Of a stretch of 64,000 nucleotides of DNA, positions 45,912 through 57,626 are shown one piece after another (the first letter of the stretch is position 1; each line of letters opens with the position of its first letter). The notes beneath the pieces are model-generated. The model was given only the letters and a program-made list of their open reading frames with translations, ran no database searches and was not told where the DNA came from. Source of the stretch: Albifimbria verrucaria (taxonomy: Eukaryota > Ascomycota > Sordariomycetes > Hypocreales > Stachybotryaceae); the NCBI GenBank assembly GCA_020081605.1, contig JAHREC010000011.1:4898001-4962000 (forward strand), given 5' to 3'. The position numbers were made by a program, and so were the translations under genes.

Positions 45912-47639
45912 ATGGCTTCCACAAAGGAAGACGGCACCCAGCTTGAGGGTGACATCACTTTCATCAAGACCCCGCCCGCGAAGCCCTCCAAATTCGCCGT
46001 CGAGGACTGCGGTGTCAAGATCACCAAGGTAAGGCCTCAGTTGCATCCCCAAGCAATTGCACCTCCCAAGCAATTGCATCACCTCCAAGCCCCAGCCATC
46101 GGCACCCTTTTTGCTGACCTTTGCTCTCCCACGCCCTAGGCAGCTGCCATCCCCAACGCTCCCTCCCGCCGAGGGCTCCGGCAACGAGTCCTTCTCGAAC
46201 CTCATCCTCGGCAGCGCCCTCTTCGGCATCCCCACCTGGCTCGCCTGGAAGGTCGGCGGTGGCTTCTGGACCACCATCTTCTTCATCGTCGTCCTCTTCT
46301 TCCCCATCCTCATCGCCCACTGGTTCGTCTCCTCCAGGCTGGCACCCTGAACCAACGAGAAGGCCAAGCTGCCCGGCCGCCCCATCCACGAATACCTGAC
46401 CTTCAAGAACGAGGCCGACCGCGCACGATGGAACACCCACAACAAGATCCCCATGCAGACCTTCGTCGACAAGTACCTTGACGGCGAGGTCGACTTCAAC
46501 GGTGACTGTCTTGACATCCTCGAGTACCGCCATGACTGGGCCAGCTGGGTCTTCACCTGGCCCCTCATCAAGTTCATCATCTTCAACTTCTTCAAGGACA
46601 TCGTCGTCCACTCTCGCGAGCAGGACGAGGAGCAGATCCGCCCCACCTACGACCGCGGCAACGACCACTACAGCTACTTCCTTGGCCCCCGCATGGTTTA
46701 CACCAGTGGTATCATTTCAGACCCCTCCCGCGAGGAGACGCTCGAGGAGATGCAGGACAACAAGATGGCCATTGTCTGCGAGAAGATCGAGCTGAAGAAG
46801 GGCGAGACCATGCTCGATATCGGCTGCGGCTGGGGTACCCTCGCCCGCTTCGCTTCCGTCAACTACGGCGCCAACGTCACCGGTGTTACCATTGCCCGCA
46901 ACCAGACCCTTTGGGGCAACGACGGCCTCCGCCGAACTGGTATTCCCGAATCCCAGAGCCGCATCCTTTGCTCCGACTACCGTGATATTCCCAAGCAGAA
47001 GTTCAACAAGATCACCCAGCTGGAGATGGGCGAGCACGTCGGTATCCGCAGGTTGACCGCCTTTTTCCGCCAATGCTATGATATGCTCGAGGATGACGGA
47101 ACCATGTACGTCCAGCTCTCTGGTCTGCGCAGGCCTTGGCAGTACGAGGACTTTGTTTGGGGCTGCTACCTCAACAAGTATATCTTCCTGGCGCTGATGC
47201 TTCAACTCCCTTTGGTACTACGTCAGCTGCCTTGAGAAGGCTGGATTTGAAGTCAAGAGGTAAGCAGCAGCATATATTCCTTTGTTTACACGTATTCTAA
47301 CGCCATTGTGTAGCATCGATACCGTCGGTGTCCACTACAGCGGTACCATCTGGCGCTGGTACCGCAACTGGGTCGGAAACTCTGAGACGGTTCACGCAAA
47401 GTACGGCAAGCGCTGGTACCGTATCTGGGAGCTCTTCCTGGCATGGTCCACCATTGCCGCTCGCCAGGGCTCTGCCACCTGCTTCCAGTTCGTCGTCGTC
47501 AAGAACCTCAATGCCACCCACCGAATTGAGGGTGTTCCCACCCAGTATGGCCTCTTCGGCGCTCTTGCTGCCGCCAAGGCTGCGGGAAAATCCATTTTCC
47601 CGCTCTTTCTTAAGAGAAGGAAGAACATTGGCCGATTAG
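45912..47639 (+). CDS. Sphingolipid C9-methyltransferase, frame interrupted
   Basis: SAM-dependent enzyme of the cyclopropane-fatty-acid-synthase fold that adds the C9 methyl branch of fungal glucosylceramides at ER membranes. Two introns: 46029 to 46139 or 46143, and 47260-47313. Two membrane helices (ALFGIPTWLAWKVGGGFWTT, then FFIVVLFFPILIAHWFV) precede PGRPIHEYLTF, YDRGNDHYSYFLGPRMVYT, the SAM site LDIGCGWGTLARFA, MLEDDGTMYVQ and the tail REGRTLAD. Breaks: TGA at 46348-46350 where CGA (Arg) would be expected; probable C losses at 46161-46167 (or the alternative acceptor), 47187-47188 and 47208-47210; and a probable extra T at 47606-47608. The codon bias is C-ending and strong, unlike most neighbours, as in highly expressed genes. 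Either a sequencing-damaged functional gene or a recent pseudogene. Confidence 0.85.
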
Positions 47640-49513
47640 CGCTTTGGTTCCGCTGTGGCCATGGAACCCACGGATATGAGAAAGTATGAGGCATGACTTT
47701 GCTCGCTGTAGAGCAAACCCAGTATACTGTCATGGTGCTCTTGTGCTCACACACGGCACCTGGAAGTGTACTGGTATCGAAAATCATTAATACTTGTGCG
47801 AATGACGGTATTTCGCTGGTGTGTTGGCTCTATGAGAGCCCCTACCAATGTGTGTCCTGTTGGGTCCCAGGTTGTTAATGAATGAAAGAGGCTTGTCGAG
47901 CCTGATAATGGCAGGTCATGTTATGAATTAGGATTGGACGGAGGTTCTTGGGGCATTTATTCGCTTCAGTAACAGATAGAGATTCTGCCCATTATGGTCC
48001 TTGGACGAATGAAGCGCTACAATGCCGGCATTGGCGAAGGGCTTTAATGTTGCAATCAATTAATGATCTGGACATATTATTCTGGTGATCAAAGCGCTGC
48101 CACGTCGGTTTATTTGCTGAAACTGGGTGATGGGCCTGATGCAGTGTACTGATCATGTTCATTGTGTAACACGTCGCTTGATTGACATTTGCCGAAGCAT
48201 CACGTCACGCCACGCCCAAGCTCCTCAGATCTCAAGCTTTTAAAACTAAAGATCGAATTGACAAAGATGAACATTCCTTCAATATCATAAGTTCCTTATG
48301 GAACAAATGGCAAAGACCAGTAGGTCTCACTCTCATGGAGGCTTGCACAAGAGCGTGCTTTACCCCGTCAAGTTTAGGTGCCGCTTGCGTTTTTACTTTT
48401 AATGACCTGAATAATCTGATTATCAAAAGAAAATACGAAAACACGTCCAACCATCATCGTTCTACAACACGGAGGCTTTGGTGGAAATTTACTCCAAATG
48501 GGGCTCGTTTGTTCCTAGGAAGCCTTCTCTAGTAAACACAAACTAGTAGATTTGGATTTTGGCCTTCGTCTTAGCTCTTCTTCAATGATGTATTCCGTCT
48601 CTTCTTAATGACCTTGCAATCCATGCCAGAAGCTCAGTCATGATAGAAAAAGCACCAGAAACCACCGTAGTAGGAAAACACCGCGAAGTAGTTCTTTGGG
48701 TCCATTAAGGTGTCTAATAAAGCCAATATTCATCTGTATACGATGCCTACATCATTGAACACCCTAGGCGGTACATTTGGACAGTTATGGTAACTGCAGC
48801 CATTACAATTGCAGCCGCTTTCTTCTCCTGCTTGGACAGTAGATACTCGACTCTAATGTGAATACCAGACTTGCGACGTAAAGAGTATGGATCATACACG
48901 ATGCGCTCCATACTTATTTCTTTGTATAATGAGATATTTTAGTAAGTTCATATATTGGTAGCCATCTTGGCACATCTTGCGATGTCTTGCTATAAATGGG
49001 AATCTCAAACTCCATGAAGCCAGCTGAACAACGAAGACGATTCAAAGAGAGAACATCCTTATCTGCAGAATAACGAAACATTGCGTAGAATAGATAGACT
49101 TGAATTGCGTATCAATTCATGAAGTGAAACACTAATCGAAGAGTCTGTTTACGTACTGATAGCCTGAATCGTAACAAACAGTATCATGGCTGGTATCAGA
49201 TCCGACTGTTTCTTTCACCAATGCCATGCTAGAGATGAGGCCGACAGAAAGTCCCGATTCTGGACATTGGATAGTCTTCAGAAGCTGAACAATATTGACA
49301 CCCATTGTTTATCAAGAAGACTACACCAAATATCTTATTGGCGTGAAGTAAGTGCCAGCCCAACCTAAGCCCCTCACCAATATGGAGTCATGGTGCCCCA
49401 GCCCTGTGGATCCACGAAACCCCGCGCCTCGCACTGGAGAGCCAAGCAGCCATCAAATCAACATCAACCATAACGAAGATACGCGACAACTGCCCAGTCA
49501 ATAGCATTGCAAG
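47640..49513. other. Intergenic, no gene seen
   Basis: 3' flank of the methyltransferase and promoter of the next SDR. AT-rich; no coding, repeat or RNA signal recognised. Confidence 0.45.
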
Positions 49514-50487
49514 ATGTCTATGAACGTAAATGACACGACCGTTGTGAGGGAAGGATTCCCCGACCGTTCCCTGACACCCCATCCAATGTATTAGAGCAGT
49601 TTCGAATGGGTGGCAAAGTCATGGTGGTTACTGGAGCTTCTGATGGCATTGGGTACGCCGTAGCTGAGGCCATGGCAGAGGCGAATGGCAGCGTGGCAAT
49701 GCTTTACAACACGTGGGTGATCAGGTTATACGATTCCCGCAGAAGCTAATTATTCCAAGAAACGATGCAGCCATTCAAAAGCTGAAGCTTTGGCGAAAGA
49801 ACATGGTGTCAAAACTGCTGCGTACAAGGTCGATGGTATGTCCAGATGTTTTCTTGTCAGTCCAAGGCTAATAAAGGTGATCAGTGTCCAATCCTGAGCA
49901 AGTACAGGCGACAATTTCCAAAGTAGTTGAGGACTTTGGAAAGATAGATGTCTTCATTGCCAATGCTGGAATGGCTATTTCCAAACCTATTCTTGAGCAG
50001 ACATTAGATGAGTATGATAAGCAAATGTCTGTAAACGGTGAGAGCCTCCTTTCCGAAACGGCGGTGAGCTATCTAACAGAGGATAGTCAACGGTGTGGTG
50101 TACTGTGCGAAATATGTCGGCGAGGTGTTTAAAAGACAAGGCAGCGGCAACCTCATTATAACCTCGAGCATGTCTGCCCATATTGTCAACGTTCCTGTGG
50201 ATCAACCAGTGTATAACGCGACGAAGGCTTTTGTTACTCATTTTGGAAAGTCTCTGGCTAGGGAGTGGCAGACATTTGCCCGTGTCAATATTGTGTCTCC
50301 GGGCTTCTTCGACACCAAAATGGGGGCCAATCCTCTTGCCGTGAACGAGGCATACAGGATGGCGGTGCTCGGACGCCAGGGCCACACCAAGGAGATAAAG
50401 GGCCTGTACTTGTATCTTGCCAGTGACGCCTCGACATACACAACTGGAAGCGATATTCTCATCGATGGTGGTTATGTGCTACCTTAG
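49514..50487 (+). CDS. SDR, sorbose/mannitol-type reductase (SOU1/MtDH-like)
   Basis: Four exons; introns are 49713-49759, 49836-49884 and 50038-50086 (47-49 bp). The ATG at 49514 (MSMNVNDTTV) gives the N-terminal extension usual for this group, reading LEQFRMGGKVMVVTGASDG after a one-base loss at 49585-49586. A second loss in the A4 run 49777-49780 falls in IQKAEALAKEHG. Motifs are TGASDGIG, NAG in IANAGMAISKP, the Ser in IITSSMS, and YNATK. The C-terminus ends GSDILIDGGYVLP. These NADPH-dependent enzymes interconvert ketoses and polyols (fructose/mannitol, sorbose/sorbitol, xylulose/xylitol) in the cytosol. The exact sugar is not resolvable here. Confidence 0.87.
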
Positions 50488-51320
50488 GTGGATCTGCTAG
50501 GCGACAGAACACTGCGGACATTACGCGATCAAACAATGCAGACGAATGAATACCAATACATGCATTCAGAATGATCATTTGGTGTCTTGAAGTCAACGAT
50601 TTAACTCGGGTCTGGATCATAATTATACAATGCGTGTTCTTCTTGCACAGTAGCGCAGTGGACGGGTTGGGCTCATATGTTCGTTCCAATAGTAAGGAAG
50701 CACACTAATGGTGATTTGGGTGTGATCCCCACGGTTAAATCATGATCAATCGTTCAGTTCCCTAACGCGTATTTATTCTGTTTCAGGCACTGATTGAAAG
50801 GGGGAAATACGTGCACATTCTTAGGGTGCATTGCTCCTTAGATCAAGGGTAGTATGGGTTTGGGTACTCAATCTCAGAGCCTTGGATGAGAACGTATTCA
50901 CACGTTTATTACCTGTCAGGAGACTTCTCTTTCTGTGTGTCTCTCACCGTTACTCACTCTCAATTTTCTTCAATTTTTTCTCTTTTTTCCCCGGCCTGTT
51001 TGGCCTGTGCTTTGATCATATTGTTGACTAGCTGATAGTGTGATGGGTCTCATAAGCGCACTAATCCCTCCATTTTTCTCATCGACCGATAAGAACTGGC
51101 CAATCCTGTGGTCAAATAGGAAGGTGAATAATTTTGTGAGATGCGATAAGCCCCGGTCACTGAGGCGACTTGGTTGCACCGAGAAAGTTGGCAATCTCTG
51201 ATTTTCGACGCGCAACTTCTCCCACGTGGGCTGTCTCGCTTGACTTCCGCCGACAGACAGCTCGGTTTGTGCTGGCTAGACATAGACCGTAAAGTCATCA
51301 GCCACTAGCACCTGGCCCAG
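50488..51320. other. Intergenic, no gene seen
   Basis: 3' flank of the reductase and promoter of the MFS transporter. T/C-rich stretch near 50930-50995. No gene recognised. Confidence 0.4.
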
Positions 51321-52997
51321 ATGGAAGACTGCTTAGGCGAGGACATCTTGCTTCCCGGCACTCGCAAAATCGTGGCACATGAAGCCGGGAGCGTCTCCAG
51401 TGGGGATCACACCTTGGCAAAGCATGGCGATGTTATTCTCGTGCCCCAGCCGACCGAGTCCCCTAATGATCCGCTGAATTGGAGCCTTTCACGCAAGATC
51501 TGGCATTCGATCCTCGTGTGCTACATCACTGCTCTCACTGCCGCCACGTCCAACATTGCAGGCGCCGCAGCCGTCGGCGTCAACGAGGAGTACGGCATCA
51601 GCTACGAGGTGTTCAACACGGGCGCCGGTGTGCTGTTTATTGGAATTGGCTATTGGACGTTGCTTAGCTCACCCGCCGTGCATCTTTACGGTCGCCGTGT
51701 CTCCTACTTGATCAGTTCGGTTTGGGGGCTGATTGGTAACATTTGGTTTGGAAGGCTACAGAACCAAAACGACACCATATGGTCCCAGCTATTCGTTGGC
51801 GCGTCCGAGTCGGTTGGTGAAGCCGTGGTACAGCTCTCCTTGCTGGATATATGGTTCGAGCACCAGAATGGCACCTCCTGGGCTTCTACACGCTAGCAAC
51901 CTCCGTGGGCACATACATCGGGCCTCTGATCGGTGGACACATTGCAAACAGCGAGCTAGGGTGGCGGTGGATTGGTTACCTGGGGCTATCTTCTCTGCCC
52001 TCACCTTTTTGACTTTCTACTTCGGCCTTGAAGAGACGGCCTTTGACCGCAATCATTATCTCTCTCAAAGCCAGGGTCATAATGTAGCGCAATCAGCAGC
52101 TCTGACACAAAATCCTGATGTGCAACAGCAGCAAGGTCCACAGGATCAAAACCAGCCCCAGGAAAAGGCCGCAGAGCACTATGTTGACAACGAGCGTATG
52201 TCGCTATCTTTTCTCAGCCAAAATCTTATTGGAAGCGTATTGCTGCCATCACTCCTGCTCGCAACCTGCGTGGCTTCGGGTTCAAGCAATATACGTATCG
52301 ACTATGGCACACGTTGAGGATCTTTACTTTCCCAGCGGTATGGTTCGCTGGATTGCAGTGGGGAGCGCAAAATGTTGCTCTATCATATTACCTGACAGTT
52401 GAAGAAGATTACTGGATCGAGGCGCCTTGGTACTACAATGATGCAGCTGTTGCGAACATGAATCTAGCATGCCTCATCGGTAGTGTTATTGGGTGTATTT
52501 ATGGTGGATACTGCAGCGACAAGTTCCTCATCTGGATGAGCCGTCGTAACCAGGGAATTATGGAGGCTGAGTTCCGTCTATACCTCATGTCGGTTTGTAT
52601 AGCTATTTTCCCTACGGGCATGTGGCTGTTTGGAATCGGCACAGCAAAGGGATGGAGTTGGCCTGTTCCTTACGTTGGTCTCGGCTTCATCGGCTTCGGA
52701 TACGGCTGCGCCGGAGATTTGAGCATCACATACCTGGCCGATAGCTACCCAGACATGGTTCTTGAGGGCATGGTGGGCGTTGCAGTCATTAACAATACTC
52801 TTGCGATGATTTTCACATTTGCGGCTAGTCACTGGCTTGATGCTGGGGTGCAGAACTGCTTCATTGTCCTAGGCGTTTTGGGCTTTGTTGTTCTTCTCTC
52901 TTCGCTGCCCATGATTATTTGGGGAAAGGCAGCGCGTCGCTGGACAAACTCGAGATATTCCAACTACCTCAGAATCCGCGACAGTATGGATCAATAG
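51321..52997 (+). CDS. MFS transporter, DHA1 type (HOL1-like)
   Basis: Twelve-helix transporter of about 559 residues, intronless. The N-terminal tail ends in the fungal DHA1 phrase ESPNDPLNWSLSRKIWH. Helix 1 follows, then an acidic start to helix 2 (GVNEEYGISY). After a long Gln-rich central loop (NPDVQQQQGPQDQNQPQ) the second half opens YWKRIAAITPARNLRGFGFK and ends RYSNYLRIRDSMDQ. One-base losses at CC 51874-51875, G4 51982-51985 and A4 52220-52223 break the frame three times. Repairs give NGTLLGFYTLATSVGTYIGP and GYLGAIFSALTF. It resembles fungal HOL1-type exporters/importers of cations, polyamines or drugs. Its true substrate is unknown. Confidence 0.84.
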
Positions 52998-54379
52998 GAT
53001 TAGCTAGAGCGCCGATAGATACATTATGAGCCGTCAACTGCGTTGAAGGATATGGCTTCTCAATCCGATGTGCGTAATGTCGTATCAAAATACTGCTGGA
53101 CCATCCTAGATCAAGTGAGTATTTTTATGTATGCCTGAGACTTCCTACTAGTGTTAAGACGATATATCGGTCTTTCAAATTGAACTATTCATGTTCTTTG
53201 GCTTACTTTTCCTTCCACAGGCTTGGCAAGCCTAAAGCTTTTATGATCGAGCGGAGTCTAACACTGTATTTTATCAGACACGTAGGAAGTATTCGCTTTA
53301 GCTTGCATCTTGGTAGCTAATTGTTCAGAATCTTGCTATGTCATGGTATGATGGCAGCGACTAATGGTCTCCATGTTGTGACAAGCAGAGCAACTCCACG
53401 TCATATATGAGTTGGTTAAACTTCTTCACGACGTCCATAACATGAAGAGTTGTGTGATTTCATAGCCGCAAATGGTGGAAGAATTATGTCATTCTAAACT
53501 TATATCGAGGGTGAAGGCACCGACTGGTAGTCTCACGTGAATTTTGAACGACATGCTGCCGTTCCACATTCACATCATGTTGCGCAAAGAAGATGATAAG
53601 TGCAGGCGATCAGGCATTAATAAATTACACATCAGACCTCGGATACAGCAGCCAATGGGTCGTGATTTTGGAAAATTTGAGTACGAGTCTGCATATTCTT
53701 GATCAATCACCCGAAAACGAGGTGCTCTACAATACGAAACCTCTATTTGCACCTTCTACGCACTGCAGCTCTAACATTCAGCATGCCCATATAGTCCGGT
53801 ATTTCCATTTCGTCTTATCTTTCTTGGAATCCAGAGCGTGCCAGTGGAACAAGATGCTTCTCTTAGGATCTATCTCCACAGCATGCCTTCCAAGGAGGAA
53901 AGTGAGACCATGCAACCTCGGGAGCCCTGGACTTTATCCAGTATTCAATTGGAGCATAAATCTAGCCTTAGAAAATTACAGGCGTTATCACATGAATGAA
54001 AAGTGATTGCATTGAAGATATTCATCAGAAACGTTACTAGTCAAATCATCTTCACTTATGGCTTCTCACTTGCCACATGGTTTCTCAGATGTCCTCCCAC
54101 TTTAGTCGACGGGCAATATGAGGCCGCATTGACGACAGAAATCCGATCACTGCATCTTTCGGAATCTCACTGAATCGGCTTCACATGATCGATAATCCCC
54201 CAAGTGCAGCGGTCATAGTGACTCAGTGATGGGTTGGCCTATGTCTTGACGTCATTCATCTACTATCACACTCAAATACTCCTTCATAACCAAAGCACAA
54301 GATTGAATGCCACATAATATTATACCTCTAAAATCAAAAGACTGACAATAACACCCAAAATATCGAAGCTTCCATCAAG
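52998..54379. other. Intergenic, no supported gene
   Basis: Contains one plus-strand frame of 137 codons (53593-54006) without a recognisable domain, good start context or splice partners. I treat the stretch as non-coding. Confidence 0.4.
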
Positions 54380-55344
54380 ATGTTCAGCAGCAATACCTTT
54401 GACCCAAACAATGACATTCCCGATTTGAGCGGGAAAGTCTTTGTTGTAACTGGTGGTAGTGCAGGAATTGGCTTTGGAATATCAGCACACATTCTTCAAC
54501 ATAACTGCAAAAGCTCTATCTCTTAGGTAAAAAGGAAGAGCATCTCGAAGAGGCTACCGAAGGCTTGAAAAAGTATGGCGACGTGTCTCGAGTCGAGTTT
54601 GTGCAGGTTGAGTTTGAAGACCTCCACCATACAGATGAGGTAGCCAAGAAGCTAGCGGACGAACTCGAACAACTCGATGCCTTGGTCTTGAACGCTGGTT
54701 TGGGTGTTGGGCCTTATGGAGAAACAAAGGATGGCATTGACAGTCATATGCAAGTCAATGTTTTCGCTCAACACCACTTGGCCATGACGCTGCTTCCGAA
54801 ACTCATCGCTACTCCCAACAGCAGACTTTGCTTTCAATCCTCCGACTTGCATCGCATGTCACCTAGTGACGTCAAATTTGCAGATCTAGCAGAAATCAAC
54901 CAAGACATTGGTGCATCATACCTTTACAACCGCAGCAAGCTCGCCCAGTTACTCATCGTCTATGCGCTTCAGCGACGCAAGCAGCGAGGTGAATTGGGCC
55001 TGAAGCCAGGGCAGGCCCCTTGGATCAATGCTACACATCCGGGAGGTGTGCTTACTGACCAGCAAGATCAAGCCATTGAAGCCTATGGGACTCTGGGCAA
55101 GATTGGCGTGATGGCAGTGCGTCCATTCATGAAAGATCCCATTGATCAGGGTTGCAGACCCATGTTGTTTGCGGCAACAAGTGATGCAATCAAAGATGAG
55201 AAGATTGACGGAAGCTACATTGTTCCCGACCGCAAGGTGACGGAGCCTAGTAGCCAAGCACAGGATGAGAAATTGCAGGAAGCTCTCTGGAAACTTACTG
55301 AGAAGGTTTTGAAGGATAAGCTGGGATCTGCCGTAACATACTGA
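54380..55344 (+). CDS. SDR, retinol-dehydrogenase-12/WWOX-like
   Basis: About 321 residues, intronless. It starts MFSSNTFDPNNDIPDLSGKV, then the cofactor site VVTGGSAGIGFG, LVLNAGLG (NAG motif), the catalytic Ser in CFQSSDLHR, and YNRSK as the catalytic Tyr/Lys. The post-catalytic NATHPGGVLTDQ and a long C-terminal helix region are typical of fungal retinol-dehydrogenase-12-like enzymes. These are usually NADP-dependent and act on hydrophobic aldehydes or secondary-metabolite carbonyls. A one-base loss in the A4 run 54509-54512 creates a false stop 44 codons in. Restoring it gives NCKKLYLLGKKEEHLEE. No membrane anchor is seen, and no cluster partner nearby. Confidence 0.86.
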
Positions 55345-57626
55345 GCAATAATGATACGCGAGAACATTGAATAAATAAGTCAACAGCTGCCTATAGGAAT
55401 AAAATATCATGACATTTGTGTGGGGGAGCAAGAAAGATAGGAAATGAAAGAGAATAACGGGAGGTGTATAAGCAAATGCCCTATCGGATAGCTACTAGCC
55501 TCAGTGCATCCGAACTCATGCTTTCAGCAGTCTTTTAAGCAGATCCACTAAATCATCTATATATTCGGCTGCATTGGCTTTGGGTGCCTTCTATCTCTTA
55601 AGTTTACGCATTTCATTTATTCGTGTGTATTCTTCGGCGTACTATTGGTTCTCCTCTAACCACATTTCCTTCCATCCTTGCATAACTTGCACTCCAGTGT
55701 TACTGATAAGTCGGGTACCATCGGCAGAAGCAAGGTGGAATAGTGTCAACGTCACGAAGACCATTTGAAAGCCCATCTTATGGCATTTTAGATATTTTCA
55801 CGGCTATCGTGAATTGGTCAAATAATCATATCAAGCACGCGATAATTAGATTACAGGAATACAGGACTGACGACTAAAACTGTCCAAGTTCCCCCATCAC
55901 CCCCAACTACGGCCGTATCCCATTACGGAATAATAGGTAGTGTGAATCAAGATTTGACCAAATCCTGGAGGATACATGTTTTATTCGCGGCAAGAGAAAA
56001 TACCACCAGTGGATTTGGAGCTCGTTCACCATTTACCAGCCCTTGAACATGACCAGTGGCCGTGTTTCTTCTTGACGATCATGAAAAGACGTCGGGATCC
56101 TATCAATGGTATCTAGATAGCACATAGGTACACGGCGCTGCCATCACAGTTCCTAATAAACGGCCCAATCATCACCCGAAACGGAAGATAGATATGCGAT
56201 GGACGGTGGATGGAAAAGAACAGCGAAGAAACGGACCCCTCACTCTCAGGATGATGCAGGAAACAGTTTTTGGTCATCTTAGCCGGATAGGCAGCTCTAC
56301 ACAGGTCATTCAGACGGAGAGGGCTTTCTAATTGGCTACCAAAGACCTCATGATTGAGTTGATATGCTTAACGCGTCTGCTACAGGATGCATTAATCGGG
56401 CCTACTGCCCTACGACTTCTCCAGCTCGAAGCCGTATATTGGGCCTAATACCTACAGCTTCTATGCGCTGCCGTACACCGCAATACCATACCACACATTC
56501 ATTTCATAAGACACAACCGATTCCGCTCCCACTACGGCTTTTTACCTCCTTCTACTGCGCCAGCGATGATTCATTTAGTGCTGTTTCTAGTACACGTTGA
56601 AGCTCTTAGCTAAGGTATAACCCATGGGTGAAGACGAGTGCTTGGGCAACGATACTGAAGTAGATTGTGCTAATTATGCCCATTCCCAGGAAAGTTCGAG
56701 GCCCTTGCCGATCATTTTGGAATGCATCCCAAACGGCGAGGTGTGTTCCATAGCCCAACCATCTCGTGACGGTGTGGAACTTCTGTCTGTCGGACGAGGT
56801 GGGGTAACGTTACTCTGCGACAATCGAGGCCACCAAGCCCAGAGAGCTCCTTGCTCAAGCATATGAGTGATCCACACACCGTATTCTAACCGTCCAATTG
56901 GGGATATTCCTCTGTAGCTTTTCTCCGAAGGAAGAGGCGTTGAGAGTCTGTTGGTAGCTTAGTTGGGCCGCGGACGTCGCATAATCGGCATATGGTTGGA
57001 GTCCCAGATGGCTGACTCGCTCGGTGGTTCACCCGCTTACTGTACTCTGTGAAACCCTCATCATCCTTGCCATTCTGGATGATGGGGCAATGCGTTGGAT
57101 TAACTGAATTTTGGCCTGTAGAATTTCTGATTGCTCGGGTTCTGATACGGTTCTGTTTTAGGGGAATCGGCGAAGAACTCGGTACCGAAACGTATACAAA
57201 GTCCCGGCTCGGTCGATGAACTTGGTCACAAAAGGGACCATTGCTCATGATATGTGCCAGAAGGTCGGTAAATCCTTCGCAACACACGGGTGGAGGTATC
57301 GCCCAATCTCCATTCTCTTACCCCGGAGTGCCTCCGCACAATTGTGAATCTCTCCACCTATTATAGCCTTGGACACTTACGGGAGGGTGTAGCTGACTTT
57401 GTATGGTGCTCTTTCACAAGCTACATGCACTAATTGAAGGCGAACTGCAAGCTTGCTGCTTGTGAAATGTTAGCTCCGCCCTAGATATGCTGGTGTTGTA
57501 TAAGATGTAAGACCCCGTTTCCCCAGATCTGCCTTGGCTTTCTTGGCCTTTTCTTGGTGGCTTGGCTTTTCTTGGTTTCTGGTCCTTGTTGCCTACTAAG
57601 GCATTGCACATAACAATTAAACGAAG
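55345..57626. other. Long intergenic spacer
   Basis: 3' flank of the SDR and promoter of the sugar transporter. Near its right end (about 57533-57582) the pentamer CTTGG is repeated several times within a T/C/G-rich leader, 45-95 bp before the ATG. Other short frames lack support. Confidence 0.45.

Noticed and set aside
46021..46668. Long minus-strand frame across the methyltransferase
   Set aside because: Shadow of a strongly biased, C-ending coding sequence. The plus-strand protein is clearly the family member.
53593..54006. 137-codon open frame
   Set aside because: No domain, signal, splice partner or natural composition; likely chance.
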